From Arthrobacter sp. H20 (GTDB taxonomy: Bacteria; Actinomycetota; Actinomycetes; Actinomycetales; Micrococcaceae), in assembly GCF_000520515.1 (NCBI RefSeq), contig NZ_KI914748.1:1-64000 (forward strand): DNA of 64,000 nucleotides. The letters run 5' to 3'. The position numbers were made by a program, and so were the translations under genes. The stretch's first letter is position 1. Each line of letters starts with the position of its first letter. The notes under the pieces are model-generated. The model did no database searches and was not told the origin of the DNA. It saw only the letters and a program-made list of their open reading frames with translations. Below, one piece after another: positions 7,929-15,775 of this stretch.

Positions 7929-9305
7929 ATGGCAACAAAGACAGCACGTCCGGCACGAACATCTGCCCCCGCCTACCGGTGCGGTGAATGCGGGTGGACC
8001 ACCGCCAAATGGGTAGGGCGGTGCGGCGAGTGTCAGACCTGGGGGACGGTTGAGGAAACCGGCCAGGCTGTTGCGAGGACGACGCCGGCGGTCGCTGTAG
8101 CCTCCCCCGCCCTTCGTATTTCACAGGTGGATGCAACAGCTGCGTCCTACCAGCCAACCCAGATTGGTGAACTTGACCGAGTACTCGGTGGGGGGCTGGT
8201 CCCAGGCGCGGTGATCTTGCTCGCTGGAGAACCGGGAGTGGGCAAGTCCACCCTTGTTCTCGACGTCGCAGCCCGGGTTGCGCGGCTCGGCAAGGATGTT
8301 CTGTACATCACCGGCGAGGAGTCCTCGGCCCAGGTCAAACTGAGGGCTGAGCGAATCGGTGCTCTCGCTGAAACCCTCTACCTCACCGCCGAATCCGACC
8401 TGGGACAGGCTCTGGGGCAGGTGGAGCGACTGTCCCCGTCGCTACTTATTGTTGATTCAGTCCAGACGCTGAGCAGCGCCGCCGTCGACGGCACCGCCGG
8501 AGGAGTGACCCAGGTACGTGAGGTGGCGGCATCTTTGATAGCCGCCGCGAAGTCCCGAAGCATGACTACCATTCTGGTCGGGCATGTCACCAAGGACGGG
8601 TCGATCGCCGGGCCTCGCCTCCTGGAGCATCTGGTGGATGTGGTGTGTCAGTTCGAGGGTGACCGGCACTCACGGCTCCGGCTGATGAGGGCCATCAAGA
8701 ACAGGTACGGCCCTACCGACGAGGTGGGGTGCTTTGACCTGACCGAGACCGGAGTGGAGGGACTTGCAGATCCCAGCGGACTTTTCGTTTCACGCACCAA
8801 GGACCCCGTGTCAGGGACCTGTATTACTGTGACACTTGAGGGCCGCAGACCCTTATTGGCCGAGGTGCAAGCCCTCCTTGCCGAGACCCCGAACTCGCAG
8901 CCACGGCGGGCGACCAGCGGCCTCGATAGCTCACGGGTTGCCATGTTGTTGGCGGTGCTTCAGCAACGGGCCTCCCTGAGCCTTCACAAAGATGACAGTT
9001 ACGTGGCGACAGTTGGGGGCGTCAAACTCAGTGAGCCAGCAACGGATCTGGCTGTCGCGCTTGCCATTGCGTCGGCGAAAACCAACCAGCCCCTTGCAGC
9101 CCGGCTGATTGCCTTCGGCGAGGTGGGCCTCGCAGGGGAGGTGCGGCCAGTCCCCGGCATTGCCCAACGGGTCCAGGAGGCCGAACGGCTCGGCTTTACC
9201 CACGCTGTGGTGCCAGCATCACCCAACGGTCCCGGCAGGATTCCGGCAGGATTTAAGGTACACGAGGTCTCCACCCTGACCGAAGCCCTGGAGTTGCTCT
9301 TCTAA
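7929..9305 (+). CDS. radA: DNA repair protein RadA (Sms)
   Basis: RadA is a RecA-like ATPase that promotes branch migration and processing of recombination intermediates. The 458-residue product has an N-terminal C4 zinc finger (Cys18, 21, 32, 35), Walker A GEPGVGKST (100-108), the RadA-specific KNRYG motif (257-261) and a C-terminal Lon-protease-like domain. ATG 7929 starts the conserved region right before the zinc finger; upstream in-frame codons overlap the FUSC gene. disA follows 169 bases downstream on the same strand, an arrangement common in Gram-positive bacteria. Confidence 0.96.
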   Translation: MATKTARPARTSAPAYRCGECGWTTAKWVGRCGECQTWGTVEETGQAVARTTPAVAVASPALRISQVDATAASYQPTQIGELDRVLGGGLVPGAVILLAGEPGVGKSTLVLDVAARVARLGKDVLYITGEESSAQVKLRAERIGALAETLYLTAESDLGQALGQVERLSPSLLIVDSVQTLSSAAVDGTAGGVTQVREVAASLIAAAKSRSMTTILVGHVTKDGSIAGPRLLEHLVDVVCQFEGDRHSRLRLMRAIKNRYGPTDEVGCFDLTETGVEGLADPSGLFVSRTKDPVSGTCITVTLEGRRPLLAEVQALLAETPNSQPRRATSGLDSSRVAMLLAVLQQRASLSLHKDDSYVATVGGVKLSEPATDLAVALAIASAKTNQPLAARLIAFGEVGLAGEVRPVPGIAQRVQEAERLGFTHAVVPASPNGPGRIPAGFKVHEVSTLTEALELLF

Positions 9306-9474
9306 CCCGTCAACCCTGCCGCGCAGCAACTGTTACACATTTGCGCCCATAACCGGTATCAGGGTTTAGGCGGCACGCCCACTAGGATTGGAACGGCTGC
9401 GCTGGTGCCTGCGCGGTGGGGCCTTGCTGATCCGGATAACGGTTGGCAAGGTCGGTAGCCGGAAGGAAGTAGCT

Positions 9475-10551
9475 ATGGTTCGCAGCCCGGAAGACGCGTT
9501 AAAGGCCACTTTGGCGCGCGTAGCGCCCGGCACAGCGCTACGTGATGGGCTTGAACGCATCCTTCGCGGTCGCACAGGTGCACTGATCGTTCTCGGTTTT
9601 GACCGCACAGTCGACTCGATCTGCTCCGGCGGATTCGATATTGGCATCACCTTCTCGCCAACCCGGCTCCGCGAACTCGCAAAGATGGATGGTGCGATCG
9701 TCTGCGACAAGGACGCGAGCAACATACTGCGGGCTGGCGTGCAGTTGGTCCCCGATCACACGATCTATACCCAGGAATCGGGAACCCGGCACCGGACCGC
9801 GGAGCGGGTGGCCATCCAAACCGGTCTGCCAGTCATCTCAGTCAGCCAGTCGATGCACATCATCGCCCTCTACATCAATGGGCTGCGGCACGTACTGGAG
9901 GGGTCCGAACCAGTTTTGGCGCGCGCTAACCAGGCGCTCGCAACCCTCGAACGCTATCGCGCGCGCCTCGACCAGGTCACCGGATCCCTGTCAGCCCTGG
10001 AAATCGAAGCGATGGTCACGGTCAGGGATGTGGCAGTTACCCTGCAGCGTCAGGAGATGGTCCGGCGTATCTCGGAAGAAATCTCGCAGTATGTCCTTGA
10101 GCTCGGCGTGGATGGACGGCTACTATCCCTGCAGGTCGAAGAGTTGACCACCGGGCTCGGCCCCGGCAGTGAAATGGTGCTCAGAGACTATCTCGACCTC
10201 GGTGCCGCCTCACTGGTGGTGGAGGAACAGCTCGCTACATTGCAGGAGTTCAGCTCCACAGACCTGATCGACCTCGGCACTATTGCCAGTGTTGTCGGTT
10301 TCAACCCCTCGATCGACTCCCTCGACGCAGTGGTCCAGCCCAAGGGATTCCGGCTGGTCTCGGGCATTAAGGCTGTCCCACCGGCGGTGGCGAATCGGCT
10401 GGTTGACCACTTCGGTGGCCTGCAGAACCTGATGGCCGCGAATATCGACGACCTGATGGCTGTTGACGGTATTGGAGAGCAACGGGCACGCACAGTGCGC
10501 GAAGGATTGTCGAGGATTGCCGAGACCAGCCTCCTGGACCGCTTCATGTGA
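9475..10551 (+). CDS. disA: Diadenylate cyclase / DNA integrity scanning protein DisA
   Basis: DisA makes cyclic di-AMP from two ATP and stops when it meets branched DNA. The 358-residue product shows the DGA motif (72-74) and the RHR motif (105-107, in GTRHRTAERV) of the DAC active site, a helical linker, and a C-terminal helix-hairpin-helix DNA-binding region (LMAVDGIGEQRARTVREGL). ATG 9475 is preceded by GGAAGGAAG at 5 bases spacing, which rules out the longer frame starting at 9388. The gene ends only 3 bases from the stop of the convergent hypothetical gene. Confidence 0.97.
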   Translation: MVRSPEDALKATLARVAPGTALRDGLERILRGRTGALIVLGFDRTVDSICSGGFDIGITFSPTRLRELAKMDGAIVCDKDASNILRAGVQLVPDHTIYTQESGTRHRTAERVAIQTGLPVISVSQSMHIIALYINGLRHVLEGSEPVLARANQALATLERYRARLDQVTGSLSALEIEAMVTVRDVAVTLQRQEMVRRISEEISQYVLELGVDGRLLSLQVEELTTGLGPGSEMVLRDYLDLGAASLVVEEQLATLQEFSSTDLIDLGTIASVVGFNPSIDSLDAVVQPKGFRLVSGIKAVPPAVANRLVDHFGGLQNLMAANIDDLMAVDGIGEQRARTVREGLSRIAETSLLDRFM

Positions 10552-10554
10552 TGA

Positions 10555-11253
10555 TTACTGCAACTCGAAAGTCGCCTCTTCACTGGTGAGTTCACCGAGC
10601 GATACTCTCACATCATAAGAACCCGGGGTGGCGTTCTCCTCGACCTCCTCGCAGCCTGGTACGCTGCGGTTCCGCTCCCACGTGAACTTGGCTTCCTCGG
10701 AACTTCCGGGCGCTATGTCCCGGGAAAGGTCCTCGGCACCGTCCTGGCAGTCGGCTGACGAAAAGATGCGATCGTCGCCACTGGTAACCAGAAACTCCAT
10801 CTGCGAGGTCCCAACATTGACCGGGCAATCCACATCCCCGGTGTTGGTCACAGTCAGGGTGAGCACCGGGTCTTGATCCGGTGCATAGGACTGCGCATCG
10901 GTTGACGCACTGACCTGGACCAGGTCGGGGTCACAGGACGGGTCGGACGGCGATGGTTCAGCAGGTACAGCTGATTCTGTTGCCTGCGCCGCGGGCGCTG
11001 ATGGAGAAGCAGTTGGTGCGGGCTGAGCCGATCCGGTCGGTGCCGAGGCGGAATCGTCAGCATTCTGGCTACCGCTGATCAGAGAGGCCAGGACGATCCC
11101 TGCCCACACCAGCCCGCCAACGGCCATCAGCGCCAGGACCAGCACCACTATCCTGCGGCGGCGGTACACCCGAGGGCCGGGTCGGCGCGCGCCGGCTGGC
11201 CGCGGTGGCCTGTCCTGTGGCCCGCCCCGTGGCGGGCCCCCCTGGGAATCCAT
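10555..11253 (-). CDS. Membrane-anchored extracellular protein of unknown function
   Basis: I do not recognise a named family with confidence. The 232-residue product has a Pro/Gly/Arg-rich cytoplasmic head (about 1-35), one membrane helix (about 36-58, IVVLVLALMAVGGLVWAGIV), a Ser/Ala/Pro/Thr-rich linker to about 105, and a beta-rich extracellular domain. That domain has a DPVLTLTVTNTG strand pair, four Cys that could form disulphides, and an FTWERN segment, resembling immunoglobulin-like or DUF4232-type folds. It converges on disA and diverges from mutY. Confidence 0.6.
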   Translation of the reverse strand: MDSQGGPPRGGPQDRPPRPAGARRPGPRVYRRRRIVVLVLALMAVGGLVWAGIVLASLISGSQNADDSASAPTGSAQPAPTASPSAPAAQATESAVPAEPSPSDPSCDPDLVQVSASTDAQSYAPDQDPVLTLTVTNTGDVDCPVNVGTSQMEFLVTSGDDRIFSSADCQDGAEDLSRDIAPGSSEEAKFTWERNRSVPGCEEVEENATPGSYDVRVSLGELTSEEATFELQ

Positions 11254-11339
11254 TGCTTAAGGCTAGGGACCTGAGCACCGGATATCTGTCACACCACGCC
11301 GGTCAGTACAGTATTGATGGTCAACTATCAGGAGTGTCT

Positions 11340-12287
11340 ATGGACCCGCTAACAACAACCCTGCTGCACCAGCGCATCATCGACTGGTTCGACGCTGCGG
11401 CCCGGGACCTGCCGTGGCGCGGGCCGGGGCGCACCCCGTGGTCGGTAATGGTCAGTGAGTTTATGCTGCAGCAGACACCGGTGGTGCGGGTATTGCCTGT
11501 GTTCAACGACTGGTTGTCACGGTGGCCCACACCGGTGCTCCTCGCCGACGCGCCGTCCGGCGATGCTCTGAGGCACTGGGGGCGGCTCGGATACCCGCGC
11601 CGGGCCCTTCGCCTCCACGCAGCTGCCGGCAGTATTGTCGAACATCACAACGGCACGGTACCCGAGACTTTCGAGGAGCTTCTCACCCTGCCGGGGGTAG
11701 GCACCTATACAGCGGCAGCTGTGGCAGCGTTCGCATTCGGTAAGCGTGAAACGGTTGTGGACACCAACATCCGTAGGGTCCACGCGCGGTTGGTCGGTGG
11801 GGATGCGCTGCCCGCGCCCGCGCTCACCGCCGCCGAAATGCGGCGGGCAGCTGAGCTTCTGCCCGACGACGACGCCCAGTCAGTGCGGTGGAACGCTGCC
11901 GTGATGGAACTCGGCGCGTTGGTCTGCACCGCTCGATCGCCCAAGTGCTCTCAGTGCCCGGTCCTCGATAGTTGCGCCTGGGTGGCCGCCGGGCGGCCGG
12001 AACCGCACTTCACCCCCAAGGGTCAGTCATGGGCAGGGACCGACCGCCAGGTCCGCGGGGCGATGATGGGCGTGCTCAGGGACGCATCGGTGCCGGTGGT
12101 CAGGGAACTACTCGTCGCCAAACCAGTTGACCTTGCGACCGGGCCGAACCCTGGCGCCCAGCTGTCCCCGCTGATGAAGCTGCACGGTCTGAAGGCACCG
12201 AAGGACCAGCTGGAACGGGCATTGGACGGCCTGCTGAAAGACGGCCTCGCCTGCGAGACCGATGCCGGTGTCTCACTCCCCGGTTAG
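11340..12287 (+). CDS. mutY: A/G-specific adenine glycosylase MutY
   Basis: MutY removes adenine mispaired with 8-oxoguanine. The 315-residue enzyme has the catalytic Glu40 in SEFMLQQTPV, a helix-hairpin-helix (LPGVGTYTAAAV, 118-128), catalytic Asp141 in VVDTNIRRVHAR, and the 4Fe-4S ligands Cys196, 203, 206 and 212 (C-x6-C-x2-C-x5-C). The C-terminal recognition domain is short and divergent, as often seen in actinobacteria. ATG 11340 has AGGAG five bases upstream; an in-frame start at 11205 would extend into the divergent gene. Ends 10 bases from dhaM, convergently. Confidence 0.93.
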   Translation: MDPLTTTLLHQRIIDWFDAAARDLPWRGPGRTPWSVMVSEFMLQQTPVVRVLPVFNDWLSRWPTPVLLADAPSGDALRHWGRLGYPRRALRLHAAAGSIVEHHNGTVPETFEELLTLPGVGTYTAAAVAAFAFGKRETVVDTNIRRVHARLVGGDALPAPALTAAEMRRAAELLPDDDAQSVRWNAAVMELGALVCTARSPKCSQCPVLDSCAWVAAGRPEPHFTPKGQSWAGTDRQVRGAMMGVLRDASVPVVRELLVAKPVDLATGPNPGAQLSPLMKLHGLKAPKDQLERALDGLLKDGLACETDAGVSLPG

Positions 12288-12297
12288 CTCGAGCACG

Positions 12298-13035
12298 TCA
12301 TTGAAGCTCGCCGAATCCGCCAGTCACCTGATCGCCAATTTGGTCGATCGCCTGCTGCGCGTCGGGGCCGGCTGCTGACGCCGCCAGGAGTTTGCCTTGA
12401 CCGAGCCCGAGGCTCATGAGAAGCATCACTGACTTCGCGTCGACGCCGTTGACAGTCACCTCGGCGTCGAGCTCACTCATCATCCGGGCGAGGGTTGCCG
12501 CCGGCCGCGCGTGCAGGCCCATCGGATTGGGCAGCTCCCACTCCCCCTCCACTGATGCATCCTTGGCGGTCGGCGTCGTCGGTTCCTCCCCAGGCGCTGC
12601 CGCAGCGTGACTGACAAACGGCTCGAGGACTGTGGGATCCAGTGCTACCACAGCTGCCTCGGCCGCCAGCATCACCGCGTCAGCGTCGGCACCGGTTTGG
12701 GCCTCGACAGCAGCTGCAACTGACCCTTCAACCAGCGCGGCACGGGCGAGCCTGACCCGCGATCGATTCCCGCTGTCGAGAAACTCGAGGGCCATCTCTG
12801 CTGTCATCACCGCTGATCCGAGGTCGGTCAGGATGACAGCGCCGGCGCCACTGTCGGCAGACGAAATTGCTTCCAGTACCTTTTCGAAGCTGGTTCCAAT
12901 CCGGGAGATTCCTCGCTCGTCTTCGACACCACCGGCCGCCACCAGGTTGACGTCCGGTGCCATCTGCTGGGCAAGGTCGCAGACGCCCTCGGCAATCTTT
13001 GAACTGTGCGACACAATAACCAGTCCAACGTTCAC
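12298..13035 (-). CDS. dhaM: Dihydroxyacetone kinase phosphotransfer subunit DhaM (EIIA-HPr fusion)
   Basis: DhaM relays phosphate from the PTS to ADP bound on DhaL. The 245-residue protein has an EIIA-mannose-like domain with phospho-His10 in IVSHSSKIAEG, a linker at about 140-165, and an HPr domain with phospho-His175 in NPMGLHARPAATLA. It lacks the truncated enzyme I domain of the E. coli protein, so it must receive phosphate from a separate enzyme I. The GTG start overlaps the dhaL stop as GTGA. It is the last gene of dhaKLM. Confidence 0.93.
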   Translation of the reverse strand: MNVGLVIVSHSSKIAEGVCDLAQQMAPDVNLVAAGGVEDERGISRIGTSFEKVLEAISSADSGAGAVILTDLGSAVMTAEMALEFLDSGNRSRVRLARAALVEGSVAAAVEAQTGADADAVMLAAEAAVVALDPTVLEPFVSHAAAAPGEEPTTPTAKDASVEGEWELPNPMGLHARPAATLARMMSELDAEVTVNGVDAKSVMLLMSLGLGQGKLLAASAAGPDAQQAIDQIGDQVTGGFGELQ

Positions 13036-13691
13036 AGGTGGTCCCCTGCCGCATCAACTGCAGCCTGAAGTATCAACCTGGTTGAGACAGCACCCGGATC
13101 GAGGTGGCCAGCACTGCGTTCGCCAAGATAGCTTGCCCGCCCCTTCCGTGCGATCAACGGTTCAGTGGCCGCCGCCCCGGCATGCGCCGCGTTGGCTGCC
13201 GCAGCTAGCACTTCAACAGCTGACGCACCGGCCCCTGCAGCTGTATCAGCCGCTTCCACGGCCGGCGTCCACGCGTCAACCATCGTCTTGTCACCTGATT
13301 CCGCTTTGCCCCGGGCAACCACGCCGTCCCGTGCGGCCCTCAGCAGCGCTGCGATCTCGTTGGGGCCCACCTGCTCGGTGTCACCGAGCGAGGCCGCCGC
13401 GCGTAGAAAGGCAGTCCCGTAAAGGGGACCAGCGGCGCCCCCGACCGAGGACATGAGGGTCATTGCAGCGAGTTTCAGGGCGGCCGCCGGCGTGGCGGGG
13501 CGCTCGCCGTCGTCGAGCTTCTTCATCAGTGCCGAGAACCCCCTGTCGAGGTTTTCGCCGTGATCAGCATCGCCGATCGCCCGGTCAAGATCGATCAGCT
13601 CCTGCCGGTGTTCGCCCACCACTTTGGCGCTCTCGCGCAGCCACCCGATAACCCATGCCGACGTCAGAGTGGTGGTGGAGCCTTCAGCCAC
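13032..13691 (-). CDS. dhaL: Dihydroxyacetone kinase ADP-binding subunit DhaL
   Basis: DhaL holds ADP as a cofactor and passes phosphate to dihydroxyacetone on DhaK. The 219-residue all-helical product contains the Mg/ADP-binding segment DRAIGDADHGENLDRGF and the SSVGGAAGPLYGTAF loop. The GTG at 13691 is chosen because it lies two bases after the dhaK stop, with GGGGAG seven bases upstream; an earlier in-frame start at 13739 would fall inside dhaK. It overlaps dhaM by four bases. Confidence 0.93.
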   Translation of the reverse strand: MAEGSTTTLTSAWVIGWLRESAKVVGEHRQELIDLDRAIGDADHGENLDRGFSALMKKLDDGERPATPAAALKLAAMTLMSSVGGAAGPLYGTAFLRAAASLGDTEQVGPNEIAALLRAARDGVVARGKAESGDKTMVDAWTPAVEAADTAAGAGASAVEVLAAAANAAHAGAAATEPLIARKGRASYLGERSAGHLDPGAVSTRLILQAAVDAAGDHL

Positions 13692-13693
13692 GC

Positions 13694-14695
13694 CTAGACT
13701 CCCCAGCGAAGCGCGGCTGTCTGGACAGGCGAGTCCCACAGTTCGATCATTTCGTCGTCAAGCCTCAGGACGGTGATCGAGGCCCCCTGCATCTCGAGCG
13801 CAGTGATGTAGTTGCCCACAAGTGAGCGTTCGATGATGATTCCCTGTTCTTCGAGGATCTGCTTAGCACGCCGATAGACGATGTAGAGCTCACTGGCCGG
13901 GGTTCCTCCCATACCGTTGACGAAAAGCAGCACCCGCTCGCCGCTGTCGACCTTGAGATCGGCAAGAATCGGCTCCATTAGCCGTCCGGTGATCCCGTCG
14001 GCGCTCTCCATCGCAATGCGATGCCGGCCCGGTTCTCCGTGGATGCCGATGCCGATCTCGATTTCGTCGTCGGTGAGATCAAAGCTCGGCCGCCCGGCGT
14101 GTGGGACAGTGCACGCGGCGAGTGCCACGCCCATTGATCGGACATTGTCGATCACCCGCTGCGCAACGGCAGTCACCGCGTCGAGGGTGTCCCCCCGCTC
14201 GGCAGCGCCACCAGCGATCCGCTCAACCAGCACAGTTCCACCAACTCCTCGTCGGCCAGCTGTGTAGAGCGAATCCTCAACGGCGACGTCGTCGTTCACC
14301 AGGACGCTTCTGACTGTCACGCCTTCAGCCTCGGCCAGCTCGGCAGCGGTCTCAAAGTTGAGCACGTCGCCGGTGTAATTCTTGACGATGTGGAGCACCC
14401 CGGCGCCACCATCAACAGCCGTGGTGGCCGGAAGAATCTGGTCGGGAGTGGGAGACGTGAACATGGCTCCGGGCACTGCTGCGTCGAGCATTCCCCTACC
14501 GACATACCCGGCGTGGAGCGGTTCGTGGCCGCTGCCGCCGCCAGAGACCAGACCCACCTTCCCCTGGCGTGGTGAGTCCTTGCGGGTGATGAACAGCGGG
14601 TCAGCGTGGACCCTGACCAGGTCTGCGTGGGCAGCCCCGAACCCCTCGACGGACTCGGTGACTACCTGTTTTGGGTCATTAATGAGCTTTTTCAT
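13694..14695 (-). CDS. dhaK: Dihydroxyacetone kinase substrate-binding subunit DhaK
   Basis: DhaK binds dihydroxyacetone covalently and accepts phosphate from DhaL, feeding glycolysis. The 333-residue product has the conserved [15 protein letters not shown] motif (52-66) and the substrate-binding His219 in [13 protein letters not shown] 14695 has AAGGAG five bases upstream; the longer in-frame start at 14719 lies within that leader. First gene of dhaKLM. No dedicated regulator gene (DhaR or DhaS type) lies alongside. Confidence 0.95.
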   Translation of the reverse strand: MKKLINDPKQVVTESVEGFGAAHADLVRVHADPLFITRKDSPRQGKVGLVSGGGSGHEPLHAGYVGRGMLDAAVPGAMFTSPTPDQILPATTAVDGGAGVLHIVKNYTGDVLNFETAAELAEAEGVTVRSVLVNDDVAVEDSLYTAGRRGVGGTVLVERIAGGAAERGDTLDAVTAVAQRVIDNVRSMGVALAACTVPHAGRPSFDLTDDEIEIGIGIHGEPGRHRIAMESADGITGRLMEPILADLKVDSGERVLLFVNGMGGTPASELYIVYRRAKQILEEQGIIIERSLVGNYITALEMQGASITVLRLDDEMIELWDSPVQTAALRWGV

Positions 14696-14819
14696 GGCGG
14701 CTCCTTGGTGAAAGGACACGGGGTTGATAGGTTTACCGGCCCGCCGGACCTGCTGGCCTTGTCTGAACCCTACCCCCCACCCACCTGCTTGCCTATAGGT
14801 GGAACTACTGGTTTAACGG

Positions 14820-14862
14820 GTTGTGGGAGGGCCGAGTTACTTACACTCGGCCCTCCCACAAC
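14820..14862 (-). terminator. Strong 18-bp stem-loop downstream of the CsbD gene
   Basis: Arms 14820-14837 and 14845-14862 pair perfectly over 18 bases around a 7-base loop. It lies 61 bases after the CsbD stop and 125 bases before dhaK, so it most likely ends the CsbD transcript. There is no clear T-run. The rest of the 14696-14923 gap shows no gene. Confidence 0.75.
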
Positions 14863-14923
14863 TCCAGTCATCAGTTGGGCTTCCGCTGATCGATGAACGC
14901 TGGCGAAACCCGGTGGACCAGAT

Positions 14924-15106
14924 CTAGCGGTTGTCACCCTTGAAGGCGTCCTTGACGTTCTCGCCGGCGTTCTTCAGGTCACCCGAGGCCTGGTCCTTAT
15001 GGCCATCGGCTTCCATCTTCTCGTTGCCGGTGAGCTTGCCAACGCCTTCCTTGATCTTGCCGCCCAGCTTCTCGCCGGAGTTTGCTGCCTTGTCGTCTGC
15101 ACCCAT
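14924..15106 (-). CDS. CsbD family stress-associated small protein
   Basis: The 60-residue hydrophilic protein (MGADDKAANSGEKLGGKIKE...) has the Gly/Lys/Asp repeats of the CsbD family, including GKIKEGVGKLTGN and the tail AGENVKDAFKG. CsbD proteins are induced by general stress in several bacteria and their biochemical role is unknown. ATG 15106 is used because it starts the family sequence; AGTAGG lies ahead of it. The longer in-frame start at 15178 adds residues foreign to the family. Confidence 0.88.
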   Translation of the reverse strand: MGADDKAANSGEKLGGKIKEGVGKLTGNEKMEADGHKDQASGDLKNAGENVKDAFKGDNR

Positions 15107-15189
15107 AGTCTGACCTACTTTCGCTCGGTGTGTCGGGCCCGGTTCCGGGACCCGCTTTCGCATCGCCATAGATGCCAAGCCCCCTTAGC

Positions 15190-15741
15190 TTATCCATCCT
15201 GCGGCCGGTTTGCCACCCTTATTGCTGAGCGGTCGCCTAGTTGACGGATCATTCGGGTGTTCCCCAGGGTGTTTGGCTTGACCCTGGCAAGGTCAAGGAA
15301 TTCGGCGACTCCCTCATCATGGGAGCGGAGCAGTTCCGAGTAGACAGCCGGGTCGACCGCAGATTGGTCAGCCATCACATGGAAGCCACGACGCTGGAAA
15401 AACGTGGTTTCAAAGGTCAGGCAGAAGACACGTTCGACGCCGAGGGCTTGCGCATCGTCAAGCAGTCTCTCCACCAGTGCCGTGCCAATACCGCGCCCCT
15501 GCGCGTCACGGGACGTGGCAAGGGTGCGGATCTCGGCCAGGTCCTCCCACATGACGTGCAGGGCGCCGCAGCCAAGCACGCCGTCGTCGTCCTCGGCAAT
15601 ACGGAACTCCTGCAGACCCTCGTAGTAGGCGACCGTCTCCTTCGCCATCAGCACCCGGTTGTCCGCCAACGGGGCCACGAGCGCCTTGATCGCAGGGATA
15701 TCGGAGGTGCGGGCGGGCCTGATTCTGAACGTTGAACTCAC
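15190..15741 (-). CDS. argA: Amino-acid N-acetyltransferase (ArgA, Rv2747 type)
   Basis: This 183-residue GNAT protein resembles the short mycobacterial N-acetylglutamate synthase, the first step of arginine synthesis, rather than the kinase-fused E. coli form. Visible are the beta-strand pair VLGCGALHVMWEDLAEIRTLAT, the acetyl-CoA P-loop AQGRGIGTALVERLL, FCLTFETTFFQRRGF, and the C-terminal VAEFLDLARVKPNTLGNTRMI signature. It stands alone with no arginine genes beside it. Assignment to glutamate as acceptor is from family likeness. Confidence 0.85.
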   Translation of the reverse strand: MSSTFRIRPARTSDIPAIKALVAPLADNRVLMAKETVAYYEGLQEFRIAEDDDGVLGCGALHVMWEDLAEIRTLATSRDAQGRGIGTALVERLLDDAQALGVERVFCLTFETTFFQRRGFHVMADQSAVDPAVYSELLRSHDEGVAEFLDLARVKPNTLGNTRMIRQLGDRSAIRVANRPQDG

Positions 15742-15775
15742 TAATGCAGTCTACAAAGTCCTGAACGAGCCACGG

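Noticed and set aside
12632-13456. 274-residue + frame over dhaM/dhaL
   Set aside because: Low-complexity Ser/Ala/Pro/Arg composition typical of an antisense shadow.
14820-14862. 18-bp perfect palindrome as a mobile-element end
   Set aside because: No transposase, target duplication or second copy is visible; a terminator for the CsbD gene is simpler.
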